Positions 18,469-26,885 of a stretch of 64,000 nt of DNA are shown piece after piece (the first letter of the stretch is position 1; each line of letters starts with the position of its first letter). Made by a program: the position numbers and the translations under genes. Below the pieces are notes generated by a model. The model saw only the letters and a list, made by a program, of their open reading frames with translations, made no database searches and was not told where the DNA came from. Source of the DNA: Streptomyces xanthochromogenes (GTDB lineage: Bacteria; Actinomycetota; Actinomycetes; Streptomycetales; Streptomycetaceae); the NCBI RefSeq assembly GCF_014650455.1, contig NZ_BMUZ01000010.1, positions 305,746-369,745 of the forward strand, in the 5' to 3' direction.

Positions 18469-21400
18469 CTACGGGGCCGCCGCGTCGATCGCCTTCACGA
18501 TGCGCTTGTCGGAGACCGGGAACGCGGTGCCGAGCGCGTGCGCGAAGTAGCTCACGCGCAGCTCCTCGATCATCCAGCGGATGTCCAGGACCGGCTGCGG
18601 CACCGGCCGCCCCTGCGGCAACTGCTCAAGCAGCCAGGCGTACTCGTCCTGCATCTCGTGCACCTTCTCCATGCGCGTGGTGTCGCGCTGGACGGCCGTC
18701 GGCATCTGCTGGAGCCTGCGGTCCACGGCGACCAGGTAGCGCATCAGGTCGGGCAGCCGCTTGGTGCCCGTCAGGGTGACGAAGCCGGGCGGCACGAGGG
18801 CCGCCAGCTGGTTGCGCACGTCCGTGACGTTGGCGACCAGGGTCAGGCTGTTCGTGGCCTTCAGGCGGCGCTCACAGGCCTGCCAGGCGGCCAGGATCTG
18901 TTGGACCTGGCCCACCGTGCGCACCGTAGCGTCCACCAGGTCCGCGCGGACCTTGTCGTAGAGCTTGCGGAACGATTCCTCGTCCCAGGCGGGACCCCCG
19001 TGGTCCGCGATCAGCTTGTCCGCCGCGGCCGTCGCACAGTCGTCGAAGAGCGCCTGGATCGAGCCGTGCGGATTGCGCGACAGGGCGAGCTTCTGCTGGT
19101 TGGTGAGCTTGTCGGAGGCGAACTTGGCCGGGTTCACCGGGATGTTGAGCAGGATCAGCTTCCGGGTGCCGCGCCACATCGCCCGGCGCTGCTCGGCCTC
19201 GGTGTCGAAGAGGCGTACGGAGACGCTCTCGCCCGCGTCCACGAGGGCGGGGAAGGCCTTCACCGGCTGGCCGGCAAACGGGGCATCCCCTGCTCGAACG
19301 GAGTTGAGAGCTTGGGGACGGGTCTCGAAGACCTTCGTCAGGGTGCCGATCGTCCAGTCCGTGAGGCCCGAGCGCTCGATGGACTCGCCCGTGGGGCCCG
19401 CGGTCGCCGCGGCGGCCTTGGAGAGGGCCTGGCGGGCCTTGGGGCGCAGCTTGAGCTTGAGCGCCTCCAGGTCCTTGTCCTCGGCCAGCTTGCGGCGCCG
19501 CTCGTCGACGATCCGGAAGGTGATCTTGAGGTGGTCCGGCACCCGGCCCAGGTCGAAGTCGTTGGCCGTGACCGGGACGCCCACCATCCGCTGGAGTTCC
19601 CGCGCGAGCGTCACCGGCAGGGGCTCCTGCAGCGGCACGGCCCGGTCCAGGAACTTCGAGGCGTAGTTGGGCGCCGGGACGTAGTGCCGGCGGACCGGCT
19701 TCGGCAGGGAGCGGATCAGCTCGGTGACGACCTCCTCGCGCAGGCCCGGGATCTGCCAGTCGAAGCCCTCGTCGGTGACCTGGTTCAGGACCTGGAGCGG
19801 CACGTGCACGGTCACGCCGTCCGCGTCCGCGCCCGGCTCGAACTGGTAGGTCACCCGGAACTTCAGCGGGCCCTGGCGCCACGAGTCGGGATAGTCGTCC
19901 TTGGTGACGGCTCCGGCCTTCTCGTTGATGAGCATCTCGCGCTCGAAATCGAGGAGTTCGGGCTCGTCGCGCTTCTTGTGCTTCCACCAGGAGTCGAAGT
20001 GCGCGCCGGACACGACGTGTTCGGGCACCCGCTGGTCGTAGAAGTCGTACAGCGTCTCGTCGTCCACGAGGATGTCGCGGCGCCGGGCGCGGTGCTCCAG
20101 CTCCTCGACCTCGGTGAGGAGTTTGCGGTTGTCCGAGAAGAACTTGTGGTGCGTGCGCCAGTCGCCCTCGACCAGTGCGTTGCGGATGAAGAGCTCGCGC
20201 GAGGCCTCGGCGTCGATGCGGCCGTAGTTGACCTTGCGGTTGGCGACGATCGGCACGCCGTACAGCGTCACGCGCTCGTACGCCATCACCGCGGCCTGGT
20301 CCTTCTCCCAGTGTGGCTCGCTGTAGGTGCGCTTGACCAGGTGCTGGGCGAGCGGCTCGACCCACTCGGGCTCGATCTTCGCGTTCACCCGGGCCCAGAG
20401 CCGGGAGGTCTCCACGAGCTCCGCCGACATCACGAGCTTGGGCTGCTTCTTGAACAGCGCCGAGCCCGGGAAGATCGCGAACTTGGCGCTGCGGGCGCCG
20501 AGGTACTCGTTCTTGTCGGTGTCCTTGAGCCCGATGTGGGAGAGCAGACCAGCCAACAGCGAGGTGTGGACCGACTGTTCGGGCGCGTCCTCCTCGTTGA
20601 GGTGGATGCCCATGGTCTTGGCCACGGTCCGCAGCTGCGAGTAGATGTCCTGCCACTCGCGGATGCGCAGGAAGTTCAGGTACTCCTGCTTGCACATCCG
20701 GCGGAAGCTGGAGGAGCCGCGCTCCTTCTGCTGCTCGCGGACGTACCGCCACAGGTTGAGGAAGGCCAGGAAGTCGCTGGTCTCGTCCTTGAAGCGGGCG
20801 TGCTGCTGGTCGGCCTGCGTCTGCTTGTCGGAGGGCCGCTCGCGCGGGTCCTGGATGGAGAGCGCGGCCGCGATGACCATGACCTCGCGCACGCAGCCGT
20901 TGCGGTCGGCCTCCAGGACCATGCGGGCCAGGCGCGGGTCGACGGGCAGCTGGCTGAGCTTGCGGCCCTGCTGGGTGAGCCGTTTCTTCGGGTCCTTCTC
21001 CGTCGGGTCCAACGCCCCCAGTTCCTGGAGCAGTTGGACGCCGTCGCGGATGTTGCGGTGGTCCGGCGGGTCGATGAACGGGAACTTCTCGATGTCGCCG
21101 AGGCCGGCCGCGGTCATCTGGAGGATGACGGAGGCCAGGTTGGTGCGGAGGATCTCCGCGTCGGTGAACTCGGGCCGGGTGAGGAAGTCGTCCTCGCTGT
21201 AGAGCCGGATGCAGATGCCGTCGGACGTACGGCCGCAGCGGCCCTTGCGCTGGTTGGCGCTGGCCTGCGAGACCGGCTCGATCGGCAGGCGCTGCACCTT
21301 GGTGCGATGGCTGTAGCGCGAGATGCGGGCGGTGCCCGGGTCGATGACGTACTTGATGCCGGGGACGGTCAGCGAGGTCTCGGCGACATTGGTCGCTAGG

Positions 21401-22428
21401 ACGATCCGGCGGCCGCTGTGCTGCTGGAAGACCCGGTGCTGCTCGGCGTGCGAGAGGCGCGCGTAGAGGGGGAGCACCTCGGTCGAGCGGAGGTTCTTCT
21501 TGATCAGCGCGTCCGCGGTGTCGCGGATCTCGCGCTCGCCGGACAGGAAGACCAGGACGTCGCCGGGTCCCTCCGCCTGGAGCTCGTCCACGGCGTCGCA
21601 GATCGCGGTGATCTGGTCGCGGTCCGCGTCCTCGCTGTCCTCTTCGAGGAGCGGCCGGTAGCGCACTTCGACGGGATACGTACGGCCGCTGACCTCGACG
21701 ATCGGGGCATCCCCGAAGTGCCGCGAGAACCGCTCGGGGTCGATGGTCGCCGAGGTGATGACGACCTTCAGGTCGGGGCGCCTGGGCAGCAGCTGGGCCA
21801 GATAGCCGAGCAGGAAGTCGATGTTCAGGGACCGCTCGTGGGCCTCGTCGATGATGATCGTGTCGTAGCCGCGCAGCTCGCGGTCCGTCTGGATCTCGGC
21901 GAGCAGGATGCCGTCGGTCATCAGCTTCACGAAGGTCGCGTCCTGGTCCACCTGGTCGGTGAACCTGACCTTCCAGCCGACCGCCTCGCCCAGCGGCGTC
22001 TTCAGCTCTTCGGCGATGCGGTCCGCGACCGTGCGGGCCGCGATCCGGCGGGGCTGGGTGTGCCCGATCATGCCGCGCACCCCGCGGCCCAGCTCGATGC
22101 AGATCTTGGGGATCTGGGTGGTCTTGCCGGAGCCGGTCTCACCCGCGACGATCACGACCTGGTGGTCGCGTATCGCCTCCAGGATCTCGTCCTTCTTCTG
22201 GCTGACCGGAAGCTGCTCGGGGTAGCTGACCTCGGGCATGCGGGCGGACCGCCGGGCGACGCGCTCGGCGGACTTCTGGGCCTCGGCGGCGATCTCGTCG
22301 AGCACGGCCTGCCGGGCCTCGGGCTTACGGATGCGGCGGGCGCCTTCGAGACGGCGGCCCAGGCGGTGGGCGTCGCGCAGCGAGGCCCCGTCGAGCAGCG
22401 TCTGGAGATCGGCGAAGGAAGTAGACAT
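18469..22428 (-). CDS. hrpA: HrpA-type ATP-dependent RNA helicase (DEAH box)
   Basis: 1319 residues, the usual length of bacterial HrpA. Walker A GETGSGKTTQ at 96-105, GHTQPRRIAA (motif Ia), DEAH box IIIDEAHERS at 191-200, SAT motif VITSATID, then the helicase C-terminal lobe ending with KGRCGRTSDG (QRxGRxGR-like motif VI). The HA2 and OB-like domains follow, and the last 500 residues form the bacterial-specific DUF3418-type extension. The enzyme unwinds structured RNA; in other bacteria it acts on fimbrial mRNA and on stalled ribosomes. Monocistronic, divergent from the secreted protein at 22513. Confidence 0.95.
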   Translation of the reverse strand: MSTSFADLQTLLDGASLRDAHRLGRRLEGARRIRKPEARQAVLDEIAAEAQKSAERVARRSARMPEVSYPEQLPVSQKKDEILEAIRDHQVVIVAGETGSGKTTQIPKICIELGRGVRGMIGHTQPRRIAARTVADRIAEELKTPLGEAVGWKVRFTDQVDQDATFVKLMTDGILLAEIQTDRELRGYDTIIIDEAHERSLNIDFLLGYLAQLLPRRPDLKVVITSATIDPERFSRHFGDAPIVEVSGRTYPVEVRYRPLLEEDSEDADRDQITAICDAVDELQAEGPGDVLVFLSGEREIRDTADALIKKNLRSTEVLPLYARLSHAEQHRVFQQHSGRRIVLATNVAETSLTVPGIKYVIDPGTARISRYSHRTKVQRLPIEPVSQASANQRKGRCGRTSDGICIRLYSEDDFLTRPEFTDAEILRTNLASVILQMTAAGLGDIEKFPFIDPPDHRNIRDGVQLLQELGALDPTEKDPKKRLTQQGRKLSQLPVDPRLARMVLEADRNGCVREVMVIAAALSIQDPRERPSDKQTQADQQHARFKDETSDFLAFLNLWRYVREQQKERGSSSFRRMCKQEYLNFLRIREWQDIYSQLRTVAKTMGIHLNEEDAPEQSVHTSLLAGLLSHIGLKDTDKNEYLGARSAKFAIFPGSALFKKQPKLVMSAELVETSRLWARVNAKIEPEWVEPLAQHLVKRTYSEPHWEKDQAAVMAYERVTLYGVPIVANRKVNYGRIDAEASRELFIRNALVEGDWRTHHKFFSDNRKLLTEVEELEHRARRRDILVDDETLYDFYDQRVPEHVVSGAHFDSWWKHKKRDEPELLDFEREMLINEKAGAVTKDDYPDSWRQGPLKFRVTYQFEPGADADGVTVHVPLQVLNQVTDEGFDWQIPGLREEVVTELIRSLPKPVRRHYVPAPNYASKFLDRAVPLQEPLPVTLARELQRMVGVPVTANDFDLGRVPDHLKITFRIVDERRRKLAEDKDLEALKLKLRPKARQALSKAAAATAGPTGESIERSGLTDWTIGTLTKVFETRPQALNSVRAGDAPFAGQPVKAFPALVDAGESVSVRLFDTEAEQRRAMWRGTRKLILLNIPVNPAKFASDKLTNQQKLALSRNPHGSIQALFDDCATAAADKLIADHGGPAWDEESFRKLYDKVRADLVDATVRTVGQVQQILAAWQACERRLKATNSLTLVANVTDVRNQLAALVPPGFVTLTGTKRLPDLMRYLVAVDRRLQQMPTAVQRDTTRMEKVHEMQDEYAWLLEQLPQGRPVPQPVLDIRWMIEELRVSYFAHALGTAFPVSDKRIVKAIDAAAP

Positions 22429-22512
22429 ACCTGATCCAGGATCTCACCCGCCGAGGACGAGTGGCGAACGCATTTCGACGCCGTTCCGGGCCCACCCCGT
22501 ACCATTTCGGGC

Positions 22513-22914
22513 ATGCCTCGCTCCCGAGCCCCGCGCCACCGCCTCACCGCGGTGCTGTTGCTGGTGCTCGGGGTGCTCGCGGTGGCGCTCTGCGGGCCGG
22601 TCACGACGGCCTCGGCGGCACCTACGACGGCGGCCGCGCCCGCCGCGCCCGCCGCGCCCGCGAAGAAGGTGCCGGCGCCCGCCTTCACGGACGGCTCGGC
22701 CGTGCCCGGCTGCCAACAGGGCGGCCGGCACCAGGACTCCGACCCCGCCGCGCCGGTCCGGACCCGTACGGCCCACGACCAAGCGCCGGTCCTGGAGGAC
22801 CGGGTCGCGCATGCCGCCCTCGGCGCGCTGTACGCGGCCCACCGCAACCCGCCGGTCCGCGGGCCCACGCGCAGCGCGCCCACCCCCGTCGAACTCTCGG
22901 TGCTCAGGGTCTAG
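22513..22914 (+). CDS. Secreted hypothetical protein
   Basis: 133 residues. A basic head (PRSRAPRHR), a Leu/Val hydrophobic core (residues 11-28) and TASAAPT make a Sec signal peptide with cleavage near ASA-AP. The mature part is Ala/Pro-rich, then VPGCQQGGRHQDSDP with a single Cys, and a helical stretch LEDRVAHAALGALYAAH. No known domain. It lies 88 nt before the secreted thiol-disulfide pair on the same strand, so an envelope role is likely. Confidence 0.6.
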   Translation: MPRSRAPRHRLTAVLLLVLGVLAVALCGPVTTASAAPTTAAAPAAPAAPAKKVPAPAFTDGSAVPGCQQGGRHQDSDPAAPVRTRTAHDQAPVLEDRVAHAALGALYAAHRNPPVRGPTRSAPTPVELSVLRV

Positions 22915-23002
22915 ACGGCCGGTCCGCCCCAGCGACCGCCCGTCCCCTTCTCGTACGCGCCCCTCGCAGGTGTGCGCGTACGCACGCACCCGGAGTTCCC
23001 GC

Positions 23003-23755
23003 ATGCCCAAGACCACGTCCAAGCCGTCCAGGCCCGCCGCGCCGGCCAAGTCCCGCAAGCCGTTCCTCATCTGGGCGGCCGTGGTGGCCGCCGCCGCCGT
23101 CCTCGGGATCGCCTCCTACCAGGCGAGTTCCCCCGACCCGAAGCCCACGGTCAACGACTCGGCCGCCTCCGCCTCCGCCTCCGACCCGGCCGCGGCGGGC
23201 GCTCACCCGGAACTGATGAAGCTGGCCCGTCGGGACGCGAAGGACCCGCTGGCGCAGGGCCGCGCCGACGCGCCCGTCGTGATGATCGAGTACGCCGACT
23301 TCAAGTGCTCGTACTGCGGCAAGTTCGCCCGTGACACCGAGCCGCAGCTGGTGAAGAAGTACGTCGACAACGGCACCCTGCGCATCGAGTGGCGCAACTT
23401 CCCGATCTTCGGCGCCGAGTCGGAGGCGGCGGCGCGCGGGGCGTGGGCGGCCGGGCAGCAGGGGAAGTTCTGGCAGTTCCACGCGGCGGCGTACGCGGAG
23501 GGCGCCAAGGAGAAGGGGTTCGGCGGCGACCGCCTCAAGGAGCTGGCCAAGGAGGCCGGGGTGCCGGACGCGGCACGCTTCGAGACGGACCTCGACAGCG
23601 ACGCGGCGAAGGCTGCGGTGAAGAAGGACCAGGACGAGGCGTACGCGCTCGGCGCCAGCTCCACCCCCTCCTTCCTCATCAACGGCACGCCCCTCGCGGG
23701 TGCCCAGCCCATGGCCGAGTTCGCGCAGGTCATCGAGGCGGCGGCGAAGAAGTGA
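23003..23755 (+). CDS. Membrane-anchored DsbA-like thiol-disulfide protein
   Basis: 250 residues. A basic N terminus is followed by one membrane anchor (residues 21-37) and a Ser/Ala/Pro linker. The thioredoxin-fold domain begins DAPVVMIEYADFKCSYCGKF: active-site C102-S-Y-C105, with the cis-Pro loop in GASSTPSFLING. The insertion between is the alpha-helical DsbA/DsbG kind. It should act outside the membrane as disulfide oxidase or isomerase. Its stop overlaps the next gene, a CcdA-like membrane electron carrier, by 4 nt, suggesting that the pair passes reducing power across the membrane. Confidence 0.9.
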   Translation: MPKTTSKPSRPAAPAKSRKPFLIWAAVVAAAAVLGIASYQASSPDPKPTVNDSAASASASDPAAAGAHPELMKLARRDAKDPLAQGRADAPVVMIEYADFKCSYCGKFARDTEPQLVKKYVDNGTLRIEWRNFPIFGAESEAAARGAWAAGQQGKFWQFHAAAYAEGAKEKGFGGDRLKELAKEAGVPDAARFETDLDSDAAKAAVKKDQDEAYALGASSTPSFLINGTPLAGAQPMAEFAQVIEAAAKK

Positions 23756-24591
23756 CCCCGAACATCGGTTACCTGGCCGCATTCCTCGGCGGTCTGCTCG
23801 CCCTGCTCAGCCCGTGCAGCGCGCTGCTCCTGCCGGCGTTCTTCGCGTACTCGATCTCCAGCCGCACCAAGCTGCTCGCCCGCACGGGCATCTTCTACGC
23901 GGGCCTGGCCACCACCCTGGTGCCGCTGGGCGCGGCGGGCTCGTACGCGGGCCGCCTCTTCTACGGCCACCGCGACCAGCTGGTCCTCTTCGGCGGCTGG
24001 CTGATCATCGTCCTCGGCATCGCCCAGATCGTGGGCATGGGCTTCGCGAGCCGCCGCATGACGGAGCTGTCCGGGAAGATCCGCCCCACGACCGCGGTCT
24101 CCGTGTACGCGCTGGGGGCGGTGTACGGCCTCGCCGGGTTCTGCGCGGGCCCGATCCTGGGCAGCGTCCTGACGGTGGCGGCGGTGAGCGGCAGCCCGGT
24201 CTACGGCGGTCTGCTGCTCGCGGTCTACGCCCTGGGCATGGCGGTCCCGCTGTTCGTCCTGGCCCTGCTCTGGGAGCGCTTCGAACTGGGCGGCCGCACG
24301 TGGCTGCGCGGCAGGGTCCTGAAGCTGGGCCGCCTCGAACTCCACACCACGTCCCTCCTGTCGGGCCTGTTCTTCATCGCGCTCGGCGCCCTGTTCCTGG
24401 CGTACGACGGCGCGACGGCCCTGCCCGGCCTGCTGAACGTGGACGACTCGTACGCGCTGGAGGAGTGGACCAAGAACGTCGGAAACGCGGTCCCGAACTG
24501 GGCGCTGCTGACGGCCATCGTGGCGGCGGCCGCGGTCACGCTGGGCGTACGGGGGTGGCGGGCACGGGCCCGCGCACCGGAGGACACCTGA
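23752..24591 (+). CDS. CcdA/DsbD-like transmembrane electron carrier
   Basis: 279 residues from GTG inside the previous stop (GTGA). Six to seven membrane segments. The two cysteine motifs of the CcdA family are present: LLSPCSALLLPAF (Cys22) in the first segment and LAGFCAGPILGS in the fourth. CcdA proteins carry electrons from cytoplasmic thioredoxin to outside thiol proteins, used for cytochrome c maturation or redox repair. Translational coupling to the DsbA-like gene makes that protein the likely partner. Confidence 0.9.
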   Translation: MTPNIGYLAAFLGGLLALLSPCSALLLPAFFAYSISSRTKLLARTGIFYAGLATTLVPLGAAGSYAGRLFYGHRDQLVLFGGWLIIVLGIAQIVGMGFASRRMTELSGKIRPTTAVSVYALGAVYGLAGFCAGPILGSVLTVAAVSGSPVYGGLLLAVYALGMAVPLFVLALLWERFELGGRTWLRGRVLKLGRLELHTTSLLSGLFFIALGALFLAYDGATALPGLLNVDDSYALEEWTKNVGNAVPNWALLTAIVAAAAVTLGVRGWRARARAPEDT

Positions 24592-24659
24592 GCCCTCGGG
24601 CCGCCCGGGCGGGTTTGCCCACCCGCCCGCCCTTGGCCCGGGGTTGGTTGGGTTCCGGC

Positions 24660-24730
24660 CCCCTGGGGCTGCGCCCCAGACCCCTGAGGGGCTGCGCCCC
24701 TCGAACCCCCGCAAGGGGCTCCGCCCCCTG
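24660..24730. repeat. Cluster of three GC-rich hairpin repeats
   Basis: Three successive hairpins of the type ctggggctgcgccccag (24663-24679), gaggggctgcgcccctc (24686-24702) and aaggggctccgcccc (24714-24728). They follow the CcdA-like gene. Such tandem units are common in Streptomyces intergenic DNA and can also act as transcription terminators. Confidence 0.75.
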
Positions 24731-24818
24731 CACCCCCGTTCGCGCCTGAACGGCGCTCGTCCTCAATCGCCGGACGGGCTGAAATGCCCGATGCGGCCCA
24801 GCGCCGAATCCTTCAGGG

Positions 24819-24892
24819 GCGCGGGGAACTGCGCGACCGGCCACCCACGGTGCGAGGCCGACAGGGGGTTGGGGGCGCGAGGAACTGCGCGA
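24819..24892 (+). repeat. Dispersed intergenic repeat, two copies
   Basis: The word gcgcggggaactgcgcga at 24819-24836 and its variant gcgcgaggaactgcgcga at 24875-24892. The same word occurs inverted three times at 45437-45567. The rest of the 24592-25002 spacer has no supportable gene. Confidence 0.7.
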
Positions 24893-25002
24893 GAAGCGAG
24901 CACGGCCCGCAGCCGAAGAACTCTCCCCCGGAGGGTCTCGGGAAGGGGCGGGGTGGGGGAAAAGCCCTCGACCAGCCCCGCCCCGAACGCCCCGGGTACG
25001 AC

Positions 25003-25033
25003 GAAAGCCCCGACCGGGAAGGTCGGGGCTTTC
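25003..25033. terminator. tRNA cluster terminator
   Basis: A perfect 13-bp inverted repeat (gaaagccccgacc/ggtcggggctttc, loop gggaa) directly 3' of tRNA-Phe on the minus strand. T-rich arm ends make it a good terminator for the Glu-Asp-Phe tRNA transcript. Confidence 0.88.
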
Positions 25034-25038
25034 TGTGG

Positions 25039-25112
25039 TGGCTGGGGCCGGGGTCGAACCGGCGACCTATCGCTTTTCAGGCGATCGCTCGTACCAACTG
25101 AGCTACCCAGCC
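25039..25112 (-). tRNA. tRNA-Phe(GAA)
   Basis: 74 nt; acceptor GGCTGGG/CCCAGCC, anticodon loop CTGAAAA (anticodon GAA), T loop TTCGACC. Last gene of a three-tRNA minus-strand cluster; a small hairpin (cggttcac/gtgaaccg) separates it from tRNA-Asp and may guide processing. Confidence 0.95.
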
Positions 25113-25138
25113 ACGCGGTTCACCGAGGTGAACCGCAG

Positions 25139-25213
25139 CGGTCCTGACGGGATTTGAACCCGCGGCCTCCACCTTGACAGGGTGGCGAGCACTCCAAACT
25201 GCTCCACAGGACC
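25139..25213 (-). tRNA. tRNA-Asp(GTC), copy 2
   Basis: 75 nt, identical base for base to the tRNA-Asp at 18304-18378; flanks differ. Middle gene of the Glu-Asp-Phe cluster. Confidence 0.95.
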
Positions 25214-25251
25214 AAGCTTGCGCGAGAACAAGTCTCGCACAGGATTGTGCG

Positions 25252-25324
25252 TGCCCCCAACGGGATTCGAACCCGTGCTACCGCCTTGAAAGGGCGGCGT
25301 CCTGGGCCACTAGACGATGAGGGC
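25252..25324 (-). tRNA. tRNA-Glu(TTC)
   Basis: 73 nt; acceptor GCCCTCA/TGGGGGC with one G-U pair, anticodon loop TTTCAAG (anticodon UUC), T loop TTCGAAT. First gene of the cluster, so its promoter lies in 25325-25550 together with that of the divergent metallopeptidase. Confidence 0.95.
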
Positions 25325-25550
25325 TAATTGGCCCGCCTGGGCGCTTCGCAGCGCGTCGGGGACGTGAGAAGCATATGGGATGCGGGGAGGTATCGCCAAA
25401 ACGGTTTCCGAGGAGGTCACGCGGGGGTGCGCGCAGGGCGCCGCGGCCCGGCCGCCGAGGGGCCTCCCGGGACGGGTCCGGCGGCGCGCGGCGGGGCCGG
25501 ACGACCGCGCGGACGCGCCCGAACGCCGGTGCGTGACCGACAATGGCCGG

Positions 25551-25901
25551 GTGCTGGAGATGACGCGCGAGGAGTTCGAGGAGCTGGTCGGCGAGGCGCT
25601 GGACCGGATCCCGCCCGAGCTGACCCGCCTGATGGACAACGTCGCGGTGTTCGTCGAGGACGAACCGGCCCCCGACGACCCCGAGCTGCTCGGCCTCTAC
25701 GAGGGAACCCCGCTCACCGACCGCGGCGAGTGGTACGCCGGGGTGCTCCCGGACCGGATCACCATCTACCGGGGTCCCACGCTGCGGATGTGCGGGACGC
25801 GCGAGGAGGTCGTCGCCGAGACGGAGGTGACGGTGGTTCATGAGATCGCCCATCACTTCGGGATCGACGACGCCCGCCTCCACGCGCTCGGATACGGCTG
25901 A
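25551..25901 (+). CDS. Minimal zincin-like metallopeptidase
   Basis: 116 residues from GTG 25551 (VLEMTREEFEELV); starts at 25533 and 25560 are also in frame. The helix TEVTVVHEIAHHFGID contains the HExxH zinc motif, with a third possible ligand in the following DDARLH. The N terminus reads EALDRIPPELTRLMDNVAVFVED. This short single-domain family is widespread in actinobacteria; proteolytic activity and target are not established. No signal peptide, so cytoplasmic. Confidence 0.85.
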   Translation: MLEMTREEFEELVGEALDRIPPELTRLMDNVAVFVEDEPAPDDPELLGLYEGTPLTDRGEWYAGVLPDRITIYRGPTLRMCGTREEVVAETEVTVVHEIAHHFGIDDARLHALGYG

Positions 25902-26141
25902 TCCCGCCCACTCCCGCCCACTCCGGGCCCACTCTCCCGCGCGCGCTCACGCGATCGCGTACGGCTGATCCCGTCCACGCCGTACCCCGCTCCCGTCCGG
26001 CCGATCCCACTCCGTCCCCGGCGGGGCCGCGCTTGCTCGGACGGATGTCGGGCGCAAGCCGGGTGCGGCCCGGGCGTGTCCCCGGTGGGGGGCCGGGAGT
26101 TGGAACGTGTGACCCCACTCCCGCGTTCCGGAGGTGCCCCC

Positions 26142-26687
26142 GTGCGCCAGTTGACCACCCCTGTCCGCCTGGCCGAGCTGGCCGTGACCGTCCTGGTGCT
26201 CGCGGCGTCGGCGGGCTGCATGAGCGTGAGTGACAACGAGGGGAGGCCGAAGCCCTCGGCGTCCGCCGGGCGGCACGGCGAGGCCGCCAGGTCCGACGAG
26301 GAGGGCAAGGGCGGCTCCGGCGAGGGCCGGGAACGTACCGGCAAGCACGACCCGAAGGCGCCGGGCGGCCCGTCCGGCGCCCCGAGCGCGAGCGGGACGC
26401 CGGGGGCGTCCGGCGCGGCCGTGCCCTCGTCGGGCGCGCACCCGAAGCCCGGCGTCCCGGCCCCGGCCAAGCCGTCGCCGGGAGCCCCCTCGCAGCCCGC
26501 CCCGTCGGCCAGCCACTCGGCGCCGCCCCCGCCGCCCGTCTCGTCCCCGCCCCCGCCGCCCGTCTCGCCTCCGCCGGCCTCCCCGTCGACGACTCCGGGG
26601 GCCGACACGCACAACAGCGCGCTGCGCGGAAACCAGGCTCCGCTCCAGCCGGAGCCCAGTGCATCACCGCAGGTCGGACCGGTTTAG
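26142..26687 (+). CDS. Proline/serine-rich lipoprotein, hypothetical
   Basis: 181 residues from GTG 26142 with ggaggtg ribosome site. Signal peptide RLAELAVTVLVLAASAGC: the Cys follows a hydrophobic core, but the lipobox ASAGC is weak at -3. The mature part has no fold: charged linker, then Pro/Ser/Ala-rich tail with two PPPPPVS units. Probably a cell-wall-spanning surface lipoprotein. Longer in-frame start at 26076 lacks a ribosome site. Confidence 0.6.
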   Translation: MRQLTTPVRLAELAVTVLVLAASAGCMSVSDNEGRPKPSASAGRHGEAARSDEEGKGGSGEGRERTGKHDPKAPGGPSGAPSASGTPGASGAAVPSSGAHPKPGVPAPAKPSPGAPSQPAPSASHSAPPPPPVSSPPPPPVSPPPASPSTTPGADTHNSALRGNQAPLQPEPSASPQVGPV

Positions 26688-26885
26688 GGGGACTCGGTTT
26701 GCCTTAGGGGGGTGGGGGTGCGTATGGTAGTAGATCGTTTGATCCCATTGCCCGGCGCCGACACAGAAGAGCGCCGTGTGGCGCGTACTCTCCCTAGCCG
26801 TGGCTGACCGCATTGAGGCGGTCGAATTGCGAATTCACGGAGTTGACGGGCGCGTGCCGAGACTCCGGAAGGTTTCGCATTTCGC

